Below are positions 19,437 through 29,918 of a stretch of 64,000 nt of DNA, in pieces. Position 1 is the first letter of the stretch, and the number at the start of each line of letters is the position of its first letter. Source of the stretch: Cohaesibacter haloalkalitolerans (lineage in GTDB: Bacteria > Pseudomonadota > Alphaproteobacteria > Rhizobiales > Cohaesibacteraceae). Location: NCBI RefSeq assembly GCF_003574655.1, contig NZ_QNUM01000008.1, positions 62,001 to 126,000 on the forward strand, given 5' to 3'. The position numbers and the translations under genes are program-made. The notes beneath the pieces are model-generated. The model was given only the letters and a program-made list of their open reading frames with translations, ran no database searches and was not told the DNA's origin.

Positions 19437-19994
19437 TTATCTTGAGAGCGAACTCTCGATAGAAGGCCATTGCTGGTCAGCCCGCTCCACATGCAGATCC
19501 ACCGCTTCCGTCCATGCGGCCCGCGCCGTGTAGGAATAGAACAGGAAGAGACGGTTGCGATAGATGGCCCAGACATTGGGGTTGCCGTCGGAAGCATAGC
19601 CGCGCGCCACCGCCAGAGCCCCGTGCCCGCCAAATTGCGGCGCATAGACATCAGGGTTCTGCATGAACACCGCCTTGTTGGCCCGCGAGGAGAACAGCCA
19701 GGAGACGCCATTCCAGACATACTCATGGTCGCGGGAGCCGCGAACGGCGGCATGCTCGGTGAAATAGGCAACCGGATCATAGCCATAGATGGCAAAGCCG
19801 GTATTGGCGTCGGTTACCACGCGCCGGGATTGCGCAGTGGCATGCGCCTCAAGGCTCATACCCGCCCACAGTGCAGAAAGCATCAACACGATCATCGGGA
19901 ATCGCAAGATCGGAAAGCACAAGAAAGACGCCCCCTGCCAGCAAGCGTGACAGAGCCCGTTCATCCCGGTTCGCAAGGTATGGCTGCGCGGCAA
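19437..19994 (-). CDS. Secreted YHS-domain protein
   Basis: The C-terminal half contains a YHS-type domain (GFAIYGYDPVAYFTEHAAVRG, then HEYVWNGVSWLFSSRANKAV) found in putative metal- or haem-related periplasmic proteins. A signal peptide follows the internal Met at 19895 (MIVLMLSALWAGMSLEAHATA), so the true start may be 19895 rather than 19994. The YHS motif lacks the usual cysteine ligands, so metal binding is unclear. No partner gene is adjacent. Confidence 0.75.
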   Translation of the reverse strand: MPRSHTLRTGMNGLCHACWQGASFLCFPILRFPMIVLMLSALWAGMSLEAHATAQSRRVVTDANTGFAIYGYDPVAYFTEHAAVRGSRDHEYVWNGVSWLFSSRANKAVFMQNPDVYAPQFGGHGALAVARGYASDGNPNVWAIYRNRLFLFYSYTARAAWTEAVDLHVERADQQWPSIESSLSR

Positions 19995-20080
19995 ATTGTA
20001 CCCTTTTTGTCATAAAAGTGCTGCAACAGTGGACGAATTGTCATGTTCATCACTTTTTTGCTCAGATTTTGAACTAGAGA

Positions 20081-20108
20081 TTAACCTGTTAATCTTAAGG
20101 TTAATTAA
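20081..20108. promoter_or_regulatory. Cluster of TTAA words upstream of eipA
   Basis: Five TTAA words lie within 28 bp, about 120 bp before eipA. None has the exact seven-base CtrA spacing (closest are six and eight). In Brucella eipA is known to be CtrA controlled, so a relaxed CtrA site here is plausible but not shown. Confidence 0.35.
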
Positions 20109-20225
20109 AAGTGTCATCTACAGACCAATGCAAACAAAAGCTGGCTAATTCCGCTTGCAAGTCGTGCAACTACTGTAAAAAATAGCGATCAAACGAAATT
20201 CGGTCGGTGGAAAAGCGGCTACTCA

Positions 20226-20843
20226 ATGACAAGGATAAACATAATGGCAAATCTGGCCAGATCATTTGATCTTAGACATGCAGGCAAAGAGCTGTTTTGG
20301 ACAATCTGCATTATTGCTGCACTGATGATTGGCTCAAGCACGGCGCGAGCTCAGGAAAACCATTACACCGCTGCGGAAATCGTCCAGGCCGGACACAATT
20401 TCTTTGGCACCGTCACGGGAGGCCTCGCCTCGCTGGTGGAAAAGGCTGTCTCCAAATACGGTCTGCCAAACGGCTATATCCTCGGACAGGAAGGCAGTGG
20501 CGCCTTTGTAGCCGGTGCCCGCTATGGCGAGGGCGACCTGTTCACCAAGAACATGGGCTCTCACAAGGTCTTCTGGCAAGGCCCGTCCATCGGCTGGGAT
20601 TTCGGTGGTGACGGCAACCGCACGATGATGCTGGTCTACAATCTGCCGACGGTAGACTATCTCTATCGGCGCTGGGTCGGCATCAACGGCTCGGCCTATC
20701 TGATTGGCGGCTTCGGCATGACAGTCCTCAGCCTTGAACAGAAATACTACATTGTTCCGATCCGGTCCGGCGTTGGGGCAAGGCTTGGCGTCAACATCGG
20801 ATATTTGAAATTTTCTCGCAAAGCGACCTGGAACCCGTTCTGA
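20226..20843 (+). CDS. eipA: EipA-family periplasmic envelope protein (DUF1134)
   Basis: The 205-residue product has a signal peptide ending near ARAQ (about residue 40) and a DUF1134 domain: SLVEKAVSKYGLPNGYILGQE, VFWQGPSIGWDFGGDGNR and a closing GLVGVN-like strand (ARLGVNIGYLKFSRKATWNPF, shortened here to its core). In Brucella EipA is a beta-barrel periplasmic protein needed for envelope integrity. Two start codons in frame (20226 and 20244) precede the same signal peptide. It is alone in its transcript. Confidence 0.88.
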   Translation: MTRINIMANLARSFDLRHAGKELFWTICIIAALMIGSSTARAQENHYTAAEIVQAGHNFFGTVTGGLASLVEKAVSKYGLPNGYILGQEGSGAFVAGARYGEGDLFTKNMGSHKVFWQGPSIGWDFGGDGNRTMMLVYNLPTVDYLYRRWVGINGSAYLIGGFGMTVLSLEQKYYIVPIRSGVGARLGVNIGYLKFSRKATWNPF

Positions 20844-20933
20844 TCTTCCAGCAAATTGCGCGTAAATCAGATCGATCTGGTGTTTTTTATTCCGTAAACC
20901 ATGATTGACTGATAACAATCAGGAAATTGAACT

Positions 20934-20965
20934 CCCCGAGCTCGGAAACGGGTTCGAGCACGGGG
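20934..20965. repeat. Stable hairpin between eipA and the coiled-coil gene
   Basis: CCCCG and GCTCG pair with CGAGC and CGGGG, ten G:C-rich pairs with one A-A mismatch and a ten-base loop. No T-run follows. A shorter palindrome CAGATCGATCTG followed by GTGTTTTTT at 20868-20887 is a better candidate for the eipA terminator. Confidence 0.5.
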
Positions 20966-21045
20966 GGTTATGCTATCTGAAGCATCGGCATGATGCGTAA
21001 AGGCAGCTTTGGGCATAGACCACGCAGGCAGGGGCTAGAGGCACC

Positions 21046-22506
21046 GTGATCGCAATCATCATGTACATAATGCTCGGAGTGTTTGTCACTCTGCTGCTGA
21101 TGCTCTTGATTGTGCCCATGATCTGGCGTCGGGTTGTTCGCCTCACGCGCAAGCGCATGATGGCCGAGATGCCCATGAGCTATAGCGAGTTGCAGGCCGA
21201 AAAGGATCAGGTCCGCGCCGAGATGGCAATCGATCTGCGCAAGCAGGAAGTCATCGCCAACCGCCGACAGGACGAACTCGCCAACAAGACGATCCGGATC
21301 GACCGCCTCAACAAGACCATTGAAGCGCGCGACGCCCAGATCGCCAACCATCTCGAAACCATCGACGGCTTGACCCGGTCGCTGGCCAGCCAGAAAGACG
21401 AGACCGGCCGCGTGTCCGGGCTGTTGCAGACATCCGAACAACAACTTGCCGATGCCCGCCAAACCATCTCCGATCTGGAAGAGACGCGGGATCAGCTCGA
21501 AAAGGATATCTATTATCTGGAAACCAACATCGACGAACAGAAGGTCGAACTGGCAGCCCAGATGGCCCGCATCGAGAATCTCCGCGAAGAGATTTCAAGC
21601 CTCACCATGCAGCTGAGCGAACAGACCGGCGAGCGTGGCAAGACCGAAACGCTGCTCGGCCAGAAGAACACCGAGCTCGACCGCACCAGAGAGCGCCTGT
21701 CCGCCCTTGAGGAAAAGGCCGACACATTGCAGGGGCAACTGGCCGACAAGGACAGCGAAATCGCCAATCTGTCGCGCCAGCTCGAACGCGCCACCAAACA
21801 GAATCTCGCCACCGGCGACAACAGCAACACCTTGCTTGCGGAGGCGGAAACCCGTCGACTGGAAGCAGAAGCAAAGATTGCCAGCCTGGCCATGCAGCTT
21901 GAAACTCAGCAGAAACTGGAAAATGGAGAAAACCTCTCCAGCATGATCGAGGGGCTCGAAAAGGAAAAACGCGAGCTCCAGTCTACCCTCGACAAGGCCA
22001 ACGCCAACAATGACGATCTGGCCAGCCAGTTGTCTGCTCTGGAAGCACGGTTGCAGGAGCAGGAAGCCCAGAACGAAAAGGACGCTCAGGGCGACGAGGC
22101 TACAGAGGGCAACGACGACAGCGGCAAAACAACCGCTCTGACACCGCATGAGCAAATGCTGAGAGACGAGATGAAGCTGATCGCCACCCGCCTCACCGAA
22201 TTCAGCGACCTTGGCAATGGCAATAGCGACGAGGCGATCGACGGCCCGACAACCGGCTCACCTGTCAATGCGCCTGCCAATAGCCCCGAGAACGGCACCG
22301 GCCCGGCTCCGGCCATCCGCGCATCTCAAGTCAGCGAAGCGGTCAAGCAGTCTGTCGCGAGCGCACCAAAGGATACCACACAAGAGGCAACCAACGGCTC
22401 CGAAGGGCAACCGGAGAAGGCCGCAGCAGCTGCCAGCGAGGACCCGTGGTCTCAGGTCTTCTCACTGGCTGATCGGGTGCGGGAGCTTGAAAAAAGCTCA
22501 CGCTGA
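21046..22506 (+). CDS. Membrane-anchored long coiled-coil protein
   Basis: I do not recognise a named family. The 486 residues begin with a GTG start and one N-terminal membrane helix (about 2-26), then a basic segment. A continuous coiled coil follows from about 45 to 345 (rich in Glu, Gln, Leu, Lys and Asp, with repeats such as LEEKADTLQGQLADKDSEI). The tail, about 345-486, is low complexity. The topology predicts a rod projecting from the inner membrane into the cytoplasm. Similar proteins are known as hypothetical proteins in Hyphomicrobiales. It is flanked by eipA and an ABC-F gene, both in the same direction but with gaps of 150-200 bp. Confidence 0.8.
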   Translation: MIAIIMYIMLGVFVTLLLMLLIVPMIWRRVVRLTRKRMMAEMPMSYSELQAEKDQVRAEMAIDLRKQEVIANRRQDELANKTIRIDRLNKTIEARDAQIANHLETIDGLTRSLASQKDETGRVSGLLQTSEQQLADARQTISDLEETRDQLEKDIYYLETNIDEQKVELAAQMARIENLREEISSLTMQLSEQTGERGKTETLLGQKNTELDRTRERLSALEEKADTLQGQLADKDSEIANLSRQLERATKQNLATGDNSNTLLAEAETRRLEAEAKIASLAMQLETQQKLENGENLSSMIEGLEKEKRELQSTLDKANANNDDLASQLSALEARLQEQEAQNEKDAQGDEATEGNDDSGKTTALTPHEQMLRDEMKLIATRLTEFSDLGNGNSDEAIDGPTTGSPVNAPANSPENGTGPAPAIRASQVSEAVKQSVASAPKDTTQEATNGSEGQPEKAAAAASEDPWSQVFSLADRVRELEKSSR

Positions 22507-22664
22507 CCCTTTTCTGCCACCACAGCGTTTCCTACATGAATTCGGGGCAAGCGGGCTCTGCAAACCCGGCAACCCTTGCCAAGAGCCTCGGCATTGTTTA
22601 AAGCCAGAGGCGCATTGACGGGGCGTCCTCGCCCCCTCCCATATCTACTCTGGACAGCATTCTC

Positions 22665-24488
22665 ATGGCACCACCGCTCCTTCATCTTCAGGACATTCAT
22701 CTGGCTATCGGAGGTCAGGCCCTGCTGGCCGGAGCCGAACTGGCCGTCCATGAGGGAGATTCCATCGCACTTGTCGGCCGCAACGGATCGGGCAAATCCA
22801 CCCTTCTGAAGATCGCCGCCGCCCTAGTTGAACCGGATCATGGCGAACGCTTCTTCCAGCCGGGCACCACCCTGCGCTATCTACCGCAGGAACCGGACCT
22901 TTCGGCTTTTGCCACCGTGCTCGACTATGTCGAGGAAGGGCTGGCACCGGGCGATGCCCATTACCGGGCGCAGTATCTGCTTGATGAAATGGGACTGACC
23001 GGCAAGGAAAATCCGCGCGAGATTTCCGGTGGCGAAGCCCGCCGCGCCGCGATTGCCCGCGTTCTGGCCCCAGAACCCGATATCCTGCTGCTTGACGAGC
23101 CGACCAACCATCTTGACCTGCCCGCCATCGAATGGCTGGAAAGCGAACTGAAACAAATCCGCTCGGCCAAGGTGATCATCAGCCACGACCGCCGGTTCCT
23201 TGAAAATCTCACGCGCAACGTGGTCTGGATCGATCGCGGCACTGCCCGCCGCTCGTCACAGGGCTTTGCCGATTTCGAAGCTTGGCGCGACGATATTTTC
23301 GAACAGGAGCGCATCGAAGAGCAGAAACTCAAGCAGAAGATCCTCGCCGAAGAGGACTGGATCCGCTATGGCGTCACGGCACGGCGCAAGCGCAACGTCC
23401 GCCGCCTCGGCGAACTGGGCACCCTGCGCGAGAAGAAGCAGCAGATGGCGCAGAACCGCCCGCAGGGCGACGTGCGCATGAGCGCCACCGAGGGCGAAAG
23501 CTCCGGCAAGTCGGTCATCAAGGCAAAACACATCTCCAAGAGTTTCGATGGCCGGACCATCGTCAAGGATTTCTCGATGGAGATCCTGCGCGGTGACCGT
23601 ATCGGCATCGTCGGACCGAACGGGGCCGGCAAGTCGACGCTCATTAACCTGCTGACCGAAGGCCTCGAGCCCGACAGCGGAACGGTCGTGCTGGGCACCA
23701 ACCTACAGATGGTGACCCTCGACCAGAAGCGCGAAAGCCTCAATCCCGACTGGACCCTCAAGGAAGCCCTGACCACCCACAGCGGCGACATGGTGCAGGT
23801 CGGCGACAGCCACCGCCATGTGGTTGGCTACATGAAGGATTTCCTGTTCCGCCCGGAACAGGCCCGCAGTCCGATCTCGGTATTGTCAGGCGGCGAACGC
23901 GGCCGCCTCATGCTGGCCCGCGCCCTTGCCAAGCCCTCGAACTTTCTGGTGCTTGACGAGCCGACCAACGACCTCGATCTGGAAACCCTCGATCTGCTTC
24001 AGGAAGTCATCAATGACTATACCGGCACCGTGCTGCTGGTCAGCCACGACCGTGACTTCCTCGACCGGCTCTGCACCACCACCCTCTATGCTGAAGGCGA
24101 TGGTCGCTGGACCGAATATGCCGGTGGCTATAGTGACATGATCGCCCAGCGCGGCAGCGGCGTCACCGCCCGCAAAACCGGCCGCAAGGACAAGCCCGGC
24201 AAAGCCGTCGACGCCCCATCCGACCGCCCAAGCGCTCCGAAACAAACGAAGGGCCTGACCTTCAAGGACAAGCACCTGCTGGAAACCCTTCCTGCCAAGA
24301 TGGAAGAAATTCAGGGCAAGATCGACCGCCTGCACGCCCGCCTCGAAGACCCGGACCTCTTCACCAAGGACCCGGAAACCTTCAACAAGGCAGCAAAGGC
24401 CCTTGAGGCACAGGAAGAGCTGCTGGCCAAGGCCGAAGAGAAGTGGCTGGAGCTGGAAATCCTGCAGGAAGAGCTCGGCGAGAGCTAG
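22665..24488 (+). CDS. ABC-F family ATPase (Uup/ribosome-associated type)
   Basis: Two ABC ATPase domains in one soluble chain of 607 residues, with Walker A GRNGSGKST and GPNGAGKST, signature motifs SGGEARRAAIARVL and LSGGERGRLMLARAL, and Walker B LLLDEPTNHLD and LVLDEPTNDLD. There are no membrane segments, which marks the ABC-F group acting on the ribosome. The linker between domains and a charged coiled-coil C-terminal tail (about 535-607) match Uup, known in E. coli to affect transposon excision and ribosome assembly. Confidence 0.9.
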   Translation: MAPPLLHLQDIHLAIGGQALLAGAELAVHEGDSIALVGRNGSGKSTLLKIAAALVEPDHGERFFQPGTTLRYLPQEPDLSAFATVLDYVEEGLAPGDAHYRAQYLLDEMGLTGKENPREISGGEARRAAIARVLAPEPDILLLDEPTNHLDLPAIEWLESELKQIRSAKVIISHDRRFLENLTRNVVWIDRGTARRSSQGFADFEAWRDDIFEQERIEEQKLKQKILAEEDWIRYGVTARRKRNVRRLGELGTLREKKQQMAQNRPQGDVRMSATEGESSGKSVIKAKHISKSFDGRTIVKDFSMEILRGDRIGIVGPNGAGKSTLINLLTEGLEPDSGTVVLGTNLQMVTLDQKRESLNPDWTLKEALTTHSGDMVQVGDSHRHVVGYMKDFLFRPEQARSPISVLSGGERGRLMLARALAKPSNFLVLDEPTNDLDLETLDLLQEVINDYTGTVLLVSHDRDFLDRLCTTTLYAEGDGRWTEYAGGYSDMIAQRGSGVTARKTGRKDKPGKAVDAPSDRPSAPKQTKGLTFKDKHLLETLPAKMEEIQGKIDRLHARLEDPDLFTKDPETFNKAAKALEAQEELLAKAEEKWLELEILQEELGES

Positions 24489-24650
24489 CCTCGCTGCCAG
24501 CCGCTTTTTTGATGGAAATTTGACCCTCTTTCGCCTATGGTCCGGCCCAAATCGGATCCCTTTCGCGATTGATCGCGCCCGCCCTCAGGAGCTGGCGCTG
24601 AGCATCGCCTGAAAACCAGCCGCTCGTCCGGCAAGAAAGACAAGAAATCA

Positions 24651-26237
24651 ATGCCTGCATCTCATGAAATTCGTCGCACCTTTGCGATCATCTCACACCC
24701 CGACGCCGGTAAGACCACCCTCACCGAAAAGCTGCTCTATTTCGGCGGCGCCATCCGCATGGCCGGTCAGGTCAAGGCGCGCGGTGAAAAGCGCCGCGCC
24801 AAGTCGGACTGGATGAAGATCGAACAGGAACGCGGCATCTCTGTCACCTCCTCGGTGATGACCTTCGAACACAAGGATCTGATCTTCAACCTGCTCGATA
24901 CGCCGGGCCACGAAGACTTCTCTGAAGACACCTATCGCACGCTGACCGCCGTTGACAGCGCCATCATGGTGATCGACGCCTCCAAGGGTATCGAGGCCCA
25001 GACGCTGAAGCTGTTCGAGGTCTGCCGCCTCAGGGACATTCCCATTATCACGCTGGTCAACAAATGCGACCGCGAGGCGAAGGATCCATTCGAACTGCTC
25101 GACGAGATTCAAGAGACCCTTGCGCTCGACGTCGCCCCGCTGGTGCTGCCAATCGGCTCCGGCTCGACCTTCCATGGCTGCTTCAACGTGACCAACGGTG
25201 AATATTACACCGGCGCACACAAGGGCGAGGCGTTTGACCGGATTGTCGAAACCTCGGGCATCGACGATCCACAGCTTGACGAACTGGTCGACGGCCAGTT
25301 GCTGGAAGAATGCCGGGAGATGGTAGAACTGGCCAGCGTCGGCTATTCCGAATTCGATCTGGACAGCTATCGTGAAGGCCATCTCTCGCCGGTCATCTTC
25401 GGTTCGGCGCTCAAGGACTTCGGCCCGACCGCCCTGCTCGACCTCATCGCTGAGATAGCACCAGCCCCGCGCCCCTCACCGGCGACCACCCGCACGGTGA
25501 ACCCGGACGAGAAGAAGGTCTCTGGCTTTGTGTTCAAAGTGCAGGCCAACATGGATTCCCACCATCGCGACCGCGTGGCCTTCATGCGTATCTGCTCGGG
25601 AGACTTCAAGCGCGGCATGAAGCTGCGCCAGATCCGCACCGGCAAGGACGTCATGGTCCACAGCCCGATCATGTTCTTCGCTCAGGATCGCGAGATCGCA
25701 GACGAGGCCGGACCGGGCGATGTCATCGGTATCCCGAACCACGGAACCATTCGCGTTGGCGACACCTTCACCGAAGGCGAACAGCTGCAGTTCACCGGCC
25801 TTCCCGCCTTTGCGCCGGAAGTGTTGCGCCGCGTGCGCCTGCCGGACGGCACCAAGGTCAAACAGCTGCGCCGCGCGCTTGAGGATCTGGCCGAAGAGGG
25901 CCTCACTCAGGTGTTCAAGCCCAACATTGGCTCCAACTGGATCATCGGCCTCGTCGGCATCCTGCAGCTCGACGTGTTGAAATCCCGCGCCAAGGCCGAA
26001 TATGGCGTTGACATCGATTTCGAGCCAATCACCTACAACATGGCCGTCTGGGTCAAGTGCGACGATCCGGTCAAGATGAAGGCCTTCATGTCGGCCAACG
26101 TCAACAACATCGTCCATGACCGCGAAGGCAGTCCGGTTTTCCTTGCCAAGAGCCAGTGGGAAATCGACTTCACCAAGGAACGCCACCCGGCCATCACCTT
26201 CATGAAGACCCGCGAGCTGATTCAGGCCGAAGCCTGA
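24651..26237 (+). CDS. prfC: Peptide chain release factor 3
   Basis: RF3 is the GTPase that recycles RF1 and RF2 from the ribosome after termination. The 528 residues show the G1 loop SHPDAGKTT, switch II DTPGHEDFSED and G4 NKCDRE, followed by translation-factor domain 2 and the RF3 C-terminal domain (PITYNMAVWVKCDDP). Length is typical. A strong terminator follows 36 bp after the stop. Confidence 0.97.
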   Translation: MPASHEIRRTFAIISHPDAGKTTLTEKLLYFGGAIRMAGQVKARGEKRRAKSDWMKIEQERGISVTSSVMTFEHKDLIFNLLDTPGHEDFSEDTYRTLTAVDSAIMVIDASKGIEAQTLKLFEVCRLRDIPIITLVNKCDREAKDPFELLDEIQETLALDVAPLVLPIGSGSTFHGCFNVTNGEYYTGAHKGEAFDRIVETSGIDDPQLDELVDGQLLEECREMVELASVGYSEFDLDSYREGHLSPVIFGSALKDFGPTALLDLIAEIAPAPRPSPATTRTVNPDEKKVSGFVFKVQANMDSHHRDRVAFMRICSGDFKRGMKLRQIRTGKDVMVHSPIMFFAQDREIADEAGPGDVIGIPNHGTIRVGDTFTEGEQLQFTGLPAFAPEVLRRVRLPDGTKVKQLRRALEDLAEEGLTQVFKPNIGSNWIIGLVGILQLDVLKSRAKAEYGVDIDFEPITYNMAVWVKCDDPVKMKAFMSANVNNIVHDREGSPVFLAKSQWEIDFTKERHPAITFMKTRELIQAEA

Positions 26238-26272
26238 TCGCGGATCTGGCAGATCAGCCTTGATGGAATAGC

Positions 26273-26304
26273 AAAAACCCGGCCCCAAAGGGAGCCGGGT
26301 TTTT
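26273..26304. terminator. Intrinsic terminator after prfC
   Basis: An 11-bp stem (AAAAACCCGGC with GCCGGGTTTTT) closes a ten-base loop. The A- and T-rich arms allow it to serve both prfC and the convergent gene at 26349. Confidence 0.92.
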
Positions 26305-26348
26305 CATCTCAGCCTGCTGTTGGCAAGCGATCAAACGAGCAACAAGCC

Positions 26349-27542
26349 TCAGAACGTGAGGGCATTTTTGACCTTGTTCAGCTTCTTCTCTTCCAGATTG
26401 GCAAAGTCCTGCTGCACATAGGTGCCCTTGAACATCACCACCCGAACATCATAACCACCCGAAATTTCGGCAACATTCGCCTTGTAGAAGATGTCGCAGG
26501 TATCGATCATGCCACGCAGCCAGTCGGAAGGTTCCTGATCGGGATTGTCGCGGGCGATTTCCAGACGATCGAGGAAATTCTCCACATCCGGCATCTTGGC
26601 CATTTTCAGAGCACAATTGGCATTGTCGCTGATCACCCGGTTGGGCGCAGCCGTCAGTTCTGGATAGGATTCCGCCAGCTTGCCTTCGATAACGGACTTC
26701 TCGACATCGACCATCAGTTTGGTGTCGGAGTCCATCATGTAGATCGGCTGGCCGTCAAGATCCATGCTGCGCGCCAGCTTGAAGCGCTTGGACACGCCTT
26801 CCTGATCGCTGGTGCATGTCACGATCTCGCCGGTACCGGTGCAATTGGCATAGCCGTTTTCCGTGAGGATCGTGCGGGCGTGATCATAGCTCTGCCCCAA
26901 CGTGATGCCGAAGAAGGCCGGAGCCCCCTTGCTGAAGGAAAGCGTCGTGTTGGCCCCGGTCAGAGGCTTGATCGGCGTTGATGTACTGCTCGGCGCCGGG
27001 TCATTGCTGACAACCTCCGGCGCGTCCGCCATGGTGTCAGCAGGGGCACTGGCAGCATTGTCACTACCCTGATCGACCGGAGCCACAGTGTTGTTGGCGG
27101 CCGGCGGGTTCGACAACGGTGCATTTGGAGAAACCGGGTTGAAATGGGCCTGTTCGAACTCTGGCGAGAACAGCACGCTGACCTGTTCATTGGTCAGACG
27201 TCCGGTCACCGGGAAACCGGCCTCATACTGGAAGTCTGAAATCGCGGCGCGCGAGCGACGGCCCATAACACCATCAGCCCCACCGGCATTATAGCCCAGA
27301 TAGTTGAGGCGGGTCTGAATGTCCATATTGTAGCGGGTTTCCTCCGGCGTCTGGTAGTAGCGCGGAGGGGGTGGCGGGCGGCGGACCGGATGAGAATGGG
27401 CGGCAGCCCCTCCAAGCATCAGGCCCAGGGTTCCCCCGATAATGGCCCCGGCAACAGCGTCTCCCCCGCCAGCCATGGCTGGGGATGCAACACTCACATA
27501 TGAAAATCCGAGCATCAAAGCGGCAATGAGTTTTTTGTTCAT
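26349..27542 (-). CDS. Secreted protein with peptidoglycan-binding-like domain
   Basis: I start it at the Met giving MNKKLIAALMLGFSY, which begins a clear signal peptide; the open frame extends 15 codons further. After a Gly-rich stretch (GGGDAVAGAIIGGTLGLMLG) comes a domain like PG_binding_1 (DIQTRLNYLGYNAGGADGVM to the following SDFQ and VTG), then a Pro/Asn/Asp-rich linker. A C-terminal domain of about 190 residues holds four cysteines in two spaced groups, possibly disulfides. No catalytic signature is seen. Role is unknown; envelope location is inferred. Confidence 0.8.
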   Translation of the reverse strand: MNKKLIAALMLGFSYVSVASPAMAGGGDAVAGAIIGGTLGLMLGGAAAHSHPVRRPPPPPRYYQTPEETRYNMDIQTRLNYLGYNAGGADGVMGRRSRAAISDFQYEAGFPVTGRLTNEQVSVLFSPEFEQAHFNPVSPNAPLSNPPAANNTVAPVDQGSDNAASAPADTMADAPEVVSNDPAPSSTSTPIKPLTGANTTLSFSKGAPAFFGITLGQSYDHARTILTENGYANCTGTGEIVTCTSDQEGVSKRFKLARSMDLDGQPIYMMDSDTKLMVDVEKSVIEGKLAESYPELTAAPNRVISDNANCALKMAKMPDVENFLDRLEIARDNPDQEPSDWLRGMIDTCDIFYKANVAEISGGYDVRVVMFKGTYVQQDFANLEEKKLNKVKNALTF

Positions 27543-27684
27543 GGTCAATCTCCAGCTAGCGACATAGCCCCCAAAACGGAAGCGCAATCTGGTTTTGGAA
27601 GCTTAGCGCGAAAAGTCTGAAACAAGAATAGGGTTTATTGTACAGATGCATTTCCACGCATTTATGCATAACAAGCCGATAGCA

Positions 27685-27711
27685 AAAAAGCCCGCCATTT
27701 CCATGGCGGGC
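27685..27711 (-). terminator. Intrinsic terminator of ilvD
   Basis: On the minus strand GCCCGCCA pairs with TGGCGGGC around a six-base loop and is followed by TTTTTT. It lies about 60 bp after the ilvD stop. Confidence 0.88.
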
Positions 27712-27769
27712 CCTGATTTTCTTGCATTCGGCCAGGCCGGGGATACGTGCCCCGGATCATCTGAAGCGC

Positions 27770-29623
27770 TCAGTCGTCGCGCTTGAGGCCCGTAAGATCG
27801 CGAACAGCACCCTTGTCGGCCGACGTGGCCATCAGGGCGTAGGCCTGCAACGAACGGGAGACAATGCGCTCGCGCTTCTCGGCAGGCTTCCAGCCATCCG
27901 CCCCCTTGGCATTCATCGCAGCGCGACGATCTGCCAGCACGGCATCGGTAACAGCAGCATTCATCGACCGGTTCGGAATATCTATCTCGATGATATCCCC
28001 CTCCTCGATGAGGCCAATGGCGCCACCGGCAGCCGCTTCCGGAGAAACGTGGCCGATCGACAGACCCGAGGTACCGCCCGAGAAGCGGCCATCGGTGATC
28101 AGCGCGCATTCCTTGCCCAGCCCCATGGATTTGAGATAGGAGGTCGGATAGAGCATCTCCTGCATGCCCGGGCCACCGCGCGGCCCTTCGTAGCGGATGA
28201 TGACCACGTCCCCGGACTGGATCTTGCCACCGATGATGCCTTTCACGGCAGCTTCCTGACTCTCGAAAATGCGGGCCGGACCGGAAAATTTCAGAATGCT
28301 CTCGTCAACACCGGCAGTCTTCACGATGCAGCCGTCAAGGGCGATATTGCCGAACAGCACGGCCAAGCCGCCATCCTGACTGTAGGCATGTTCCTTGTCG
28401 CGGATACAGCCGGTGGCACGATCCTTGTCCAGTTCCTTGTAGCGGCTGGCCTGCGAGAAAGCCTCGATGGAGCGAACTCCGCCCGGTGCAGCTTTGTAGA
28501 GCTGTTCAACAGCAGCACTGGGCGAGCCCATGATATCATAGGTATCGATGGCTTCACCAAGCGTCTTGGCATGAACCGTCTTGCAGCCGCGATGGATGAG
28601 ACCGGCCCGGTCCAGCTCAGCCAGAATGCCAAAGATGCCACCTGCCCGGTTGCAATCCTCAACGTGGTATTTCTGTGTCATCGGCGCCAGCTTGCAGACG
28701 TTCGGCACGATCCGCGACAGGCGGTCGATGTCCGCCATCGTGAAGTCCACTTCGCCTTCCTGCGCGATGGCCAGCAGATGCAGCACCGTGTTGGTGGAAC
28801 CACCCATGGCGATATCGAGTGTCATGGCATTCTCGAAGGCCTCAAAAGTGGCAATGTTGCGCGGCAGGACGCTGGCGTCCTCTTCCTTGTAATAGCGTCT
28901 GCACATTTCCACCGCCTTGCGACCGGCTTCAAGGAACAGCTCCTTGCGGTCTGCGTGGGTGGCAACGATCGTGCCGTTGCCCGGCAGCGCAAAGCCGAGG
29001 GACTCGGCCAGACAGTTCATCGAGTTGGCCGTGAACATGCCCGAGCAGGAACCGCAGGTCGGGCAGGCGAATTCCTCGACCTTCTGAACGACGTCATCGG
29101 AAACTTGCGGATCGGCACCCATGATCATCGCATCGATGAGGTCGAGCTTGTGGTCGACGCCCTCAACCTTGCCCGCTTCCATCGGGCCACCGGAAACAAA
29201 GACGGCCGGGATGTTGAGCCGCATGGCCGCCATCATCATGCCCGGGGTGATCTTGTCGCAGTTGGAGATGCAGACCATGGCATCAACGCAGTGGGCATTG
29301 ACCATATATTCAACGGAATCGGCAATGATCTCGCGAGACGGCAGCGAATAGAGCATGCCGTCATGGCCCATGGCGATGCCATCATCAACGGCGATGGTGT
29401 TCATTTCCTTGGCAATGCCACCGGCGGCCTCGATTTCGCGCGCCACCATCTGCCCCAGATCCTTCAGATGCACATGCCCCGGCACAAACTGGGTGAAGGA
29501 GTTGACCACCGCGATAATCGGTTTGCCAAAATCCTCATTTGCGACGCCGGTCGCACGCCAAAGCGCACGGGCACCAGCCATATTGCGGCCATGGGTCGAA
29601 GTCTTGGAACGATAGTCTGGCAT
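27770..29623 (-). CDS. ilvD: Dihydroxy-acid dehydratase
   Basis: IlvD converts 2,3-dihydroxy-isovalerate and its homologue to keto acids in branched-chain amino-acid synthesis. The start is set at [20 protein letters not shown], the family N-terminus, although the frame is open 31 codons upstream. It gives 617 residues with iron-sulfur cysteine motifs [12 protein letters not shown] and [19 protein letters not shown] and the C-terminal [20 protein letters not shown]. It stands alone and divergent from speA. A second IlvD/Edd family member (edd) occurs at the window end. Confidence 0.96.
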   Translation of the reverse strand: MPDYRSKTSTHGRNMAGARALWRATGVANEDFGKPIIAVVNSFTQFVPGHVHLKDLGQMVAREIEAAGGIAKEMNTIAVDDGIAMGHDGMLYSLPSREIIADSVEYMVNAHCVDAMVCISNCDKITPGMMMAAMRLNIPAVFVSGGPMEAGKVEGVDHKLDLIDAMIMGADPQVSDDVVQKVEEFACPTCGSCSGMFTANSMNCLAESLGFALPGNGTIVATHADRKELFLEAGRKAVEMCRRYYKEEDASVLPRNIATFEAFENAMTLDIAMGGSTNTVLHLLAIAQEGEVDFTMADIDRLSRIVPNVCKLAPMTQKYHVEDCNRAGGIFGILAELDRAGLIHRGCKTVHAKTLGEAIDTYDIMGSPSAAVEQLYKAAPGGVRSIEAFSQASRYKELDKDRATGCIRDKEHAYSQDGGLAVLFGNIALDGCIVKTAGVDESILKFSGPARIFESQEAAVKGIIGGKIQSGDVVIIRYEGPRGGPGMQEMLYPTSYLKSMGLGKECALITDGRFSGGTSGLSIGHVSPEAAAGGAIGLIEEGDIIEIDIPNRSMNAAVTDAVLADRRAAMNAKGADGWKPAEKRERIVSRSLQAYALMATSADKGAVRDLTGLKRDD

Positions 29624-29918
29624 TATAAAGTCCTTTAGAGGGAAAATGGCACATATCGGTCGATGAAAAGGATCAGCATGTGCAAATTCACTGCACCGCG
29701 CATCAGGCGGGTACAATCGGGTGCCTTCTGTTTAAACCAAACCTGAAAGGGCTGACAATAGCATTTCTTTCAAAATCTGCATCATTCACGCACAATTTGA
29801 AAAGACAAATGGACAAACGTCAACGATCTGTGGGGATCATCACACTGTCCAGCATCAGCGCCAACATCTCCCTGGGACTTTCATGAAACGGTCTCAAATA
29901 TCCCATAATCATACGCAG

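Noticed and set aside
20081-20108. Exact CtrA box before eipA
   Set aside because: Several TTAA words are present but none has the seven-base spacing; listed only as a low-confidence cluster.
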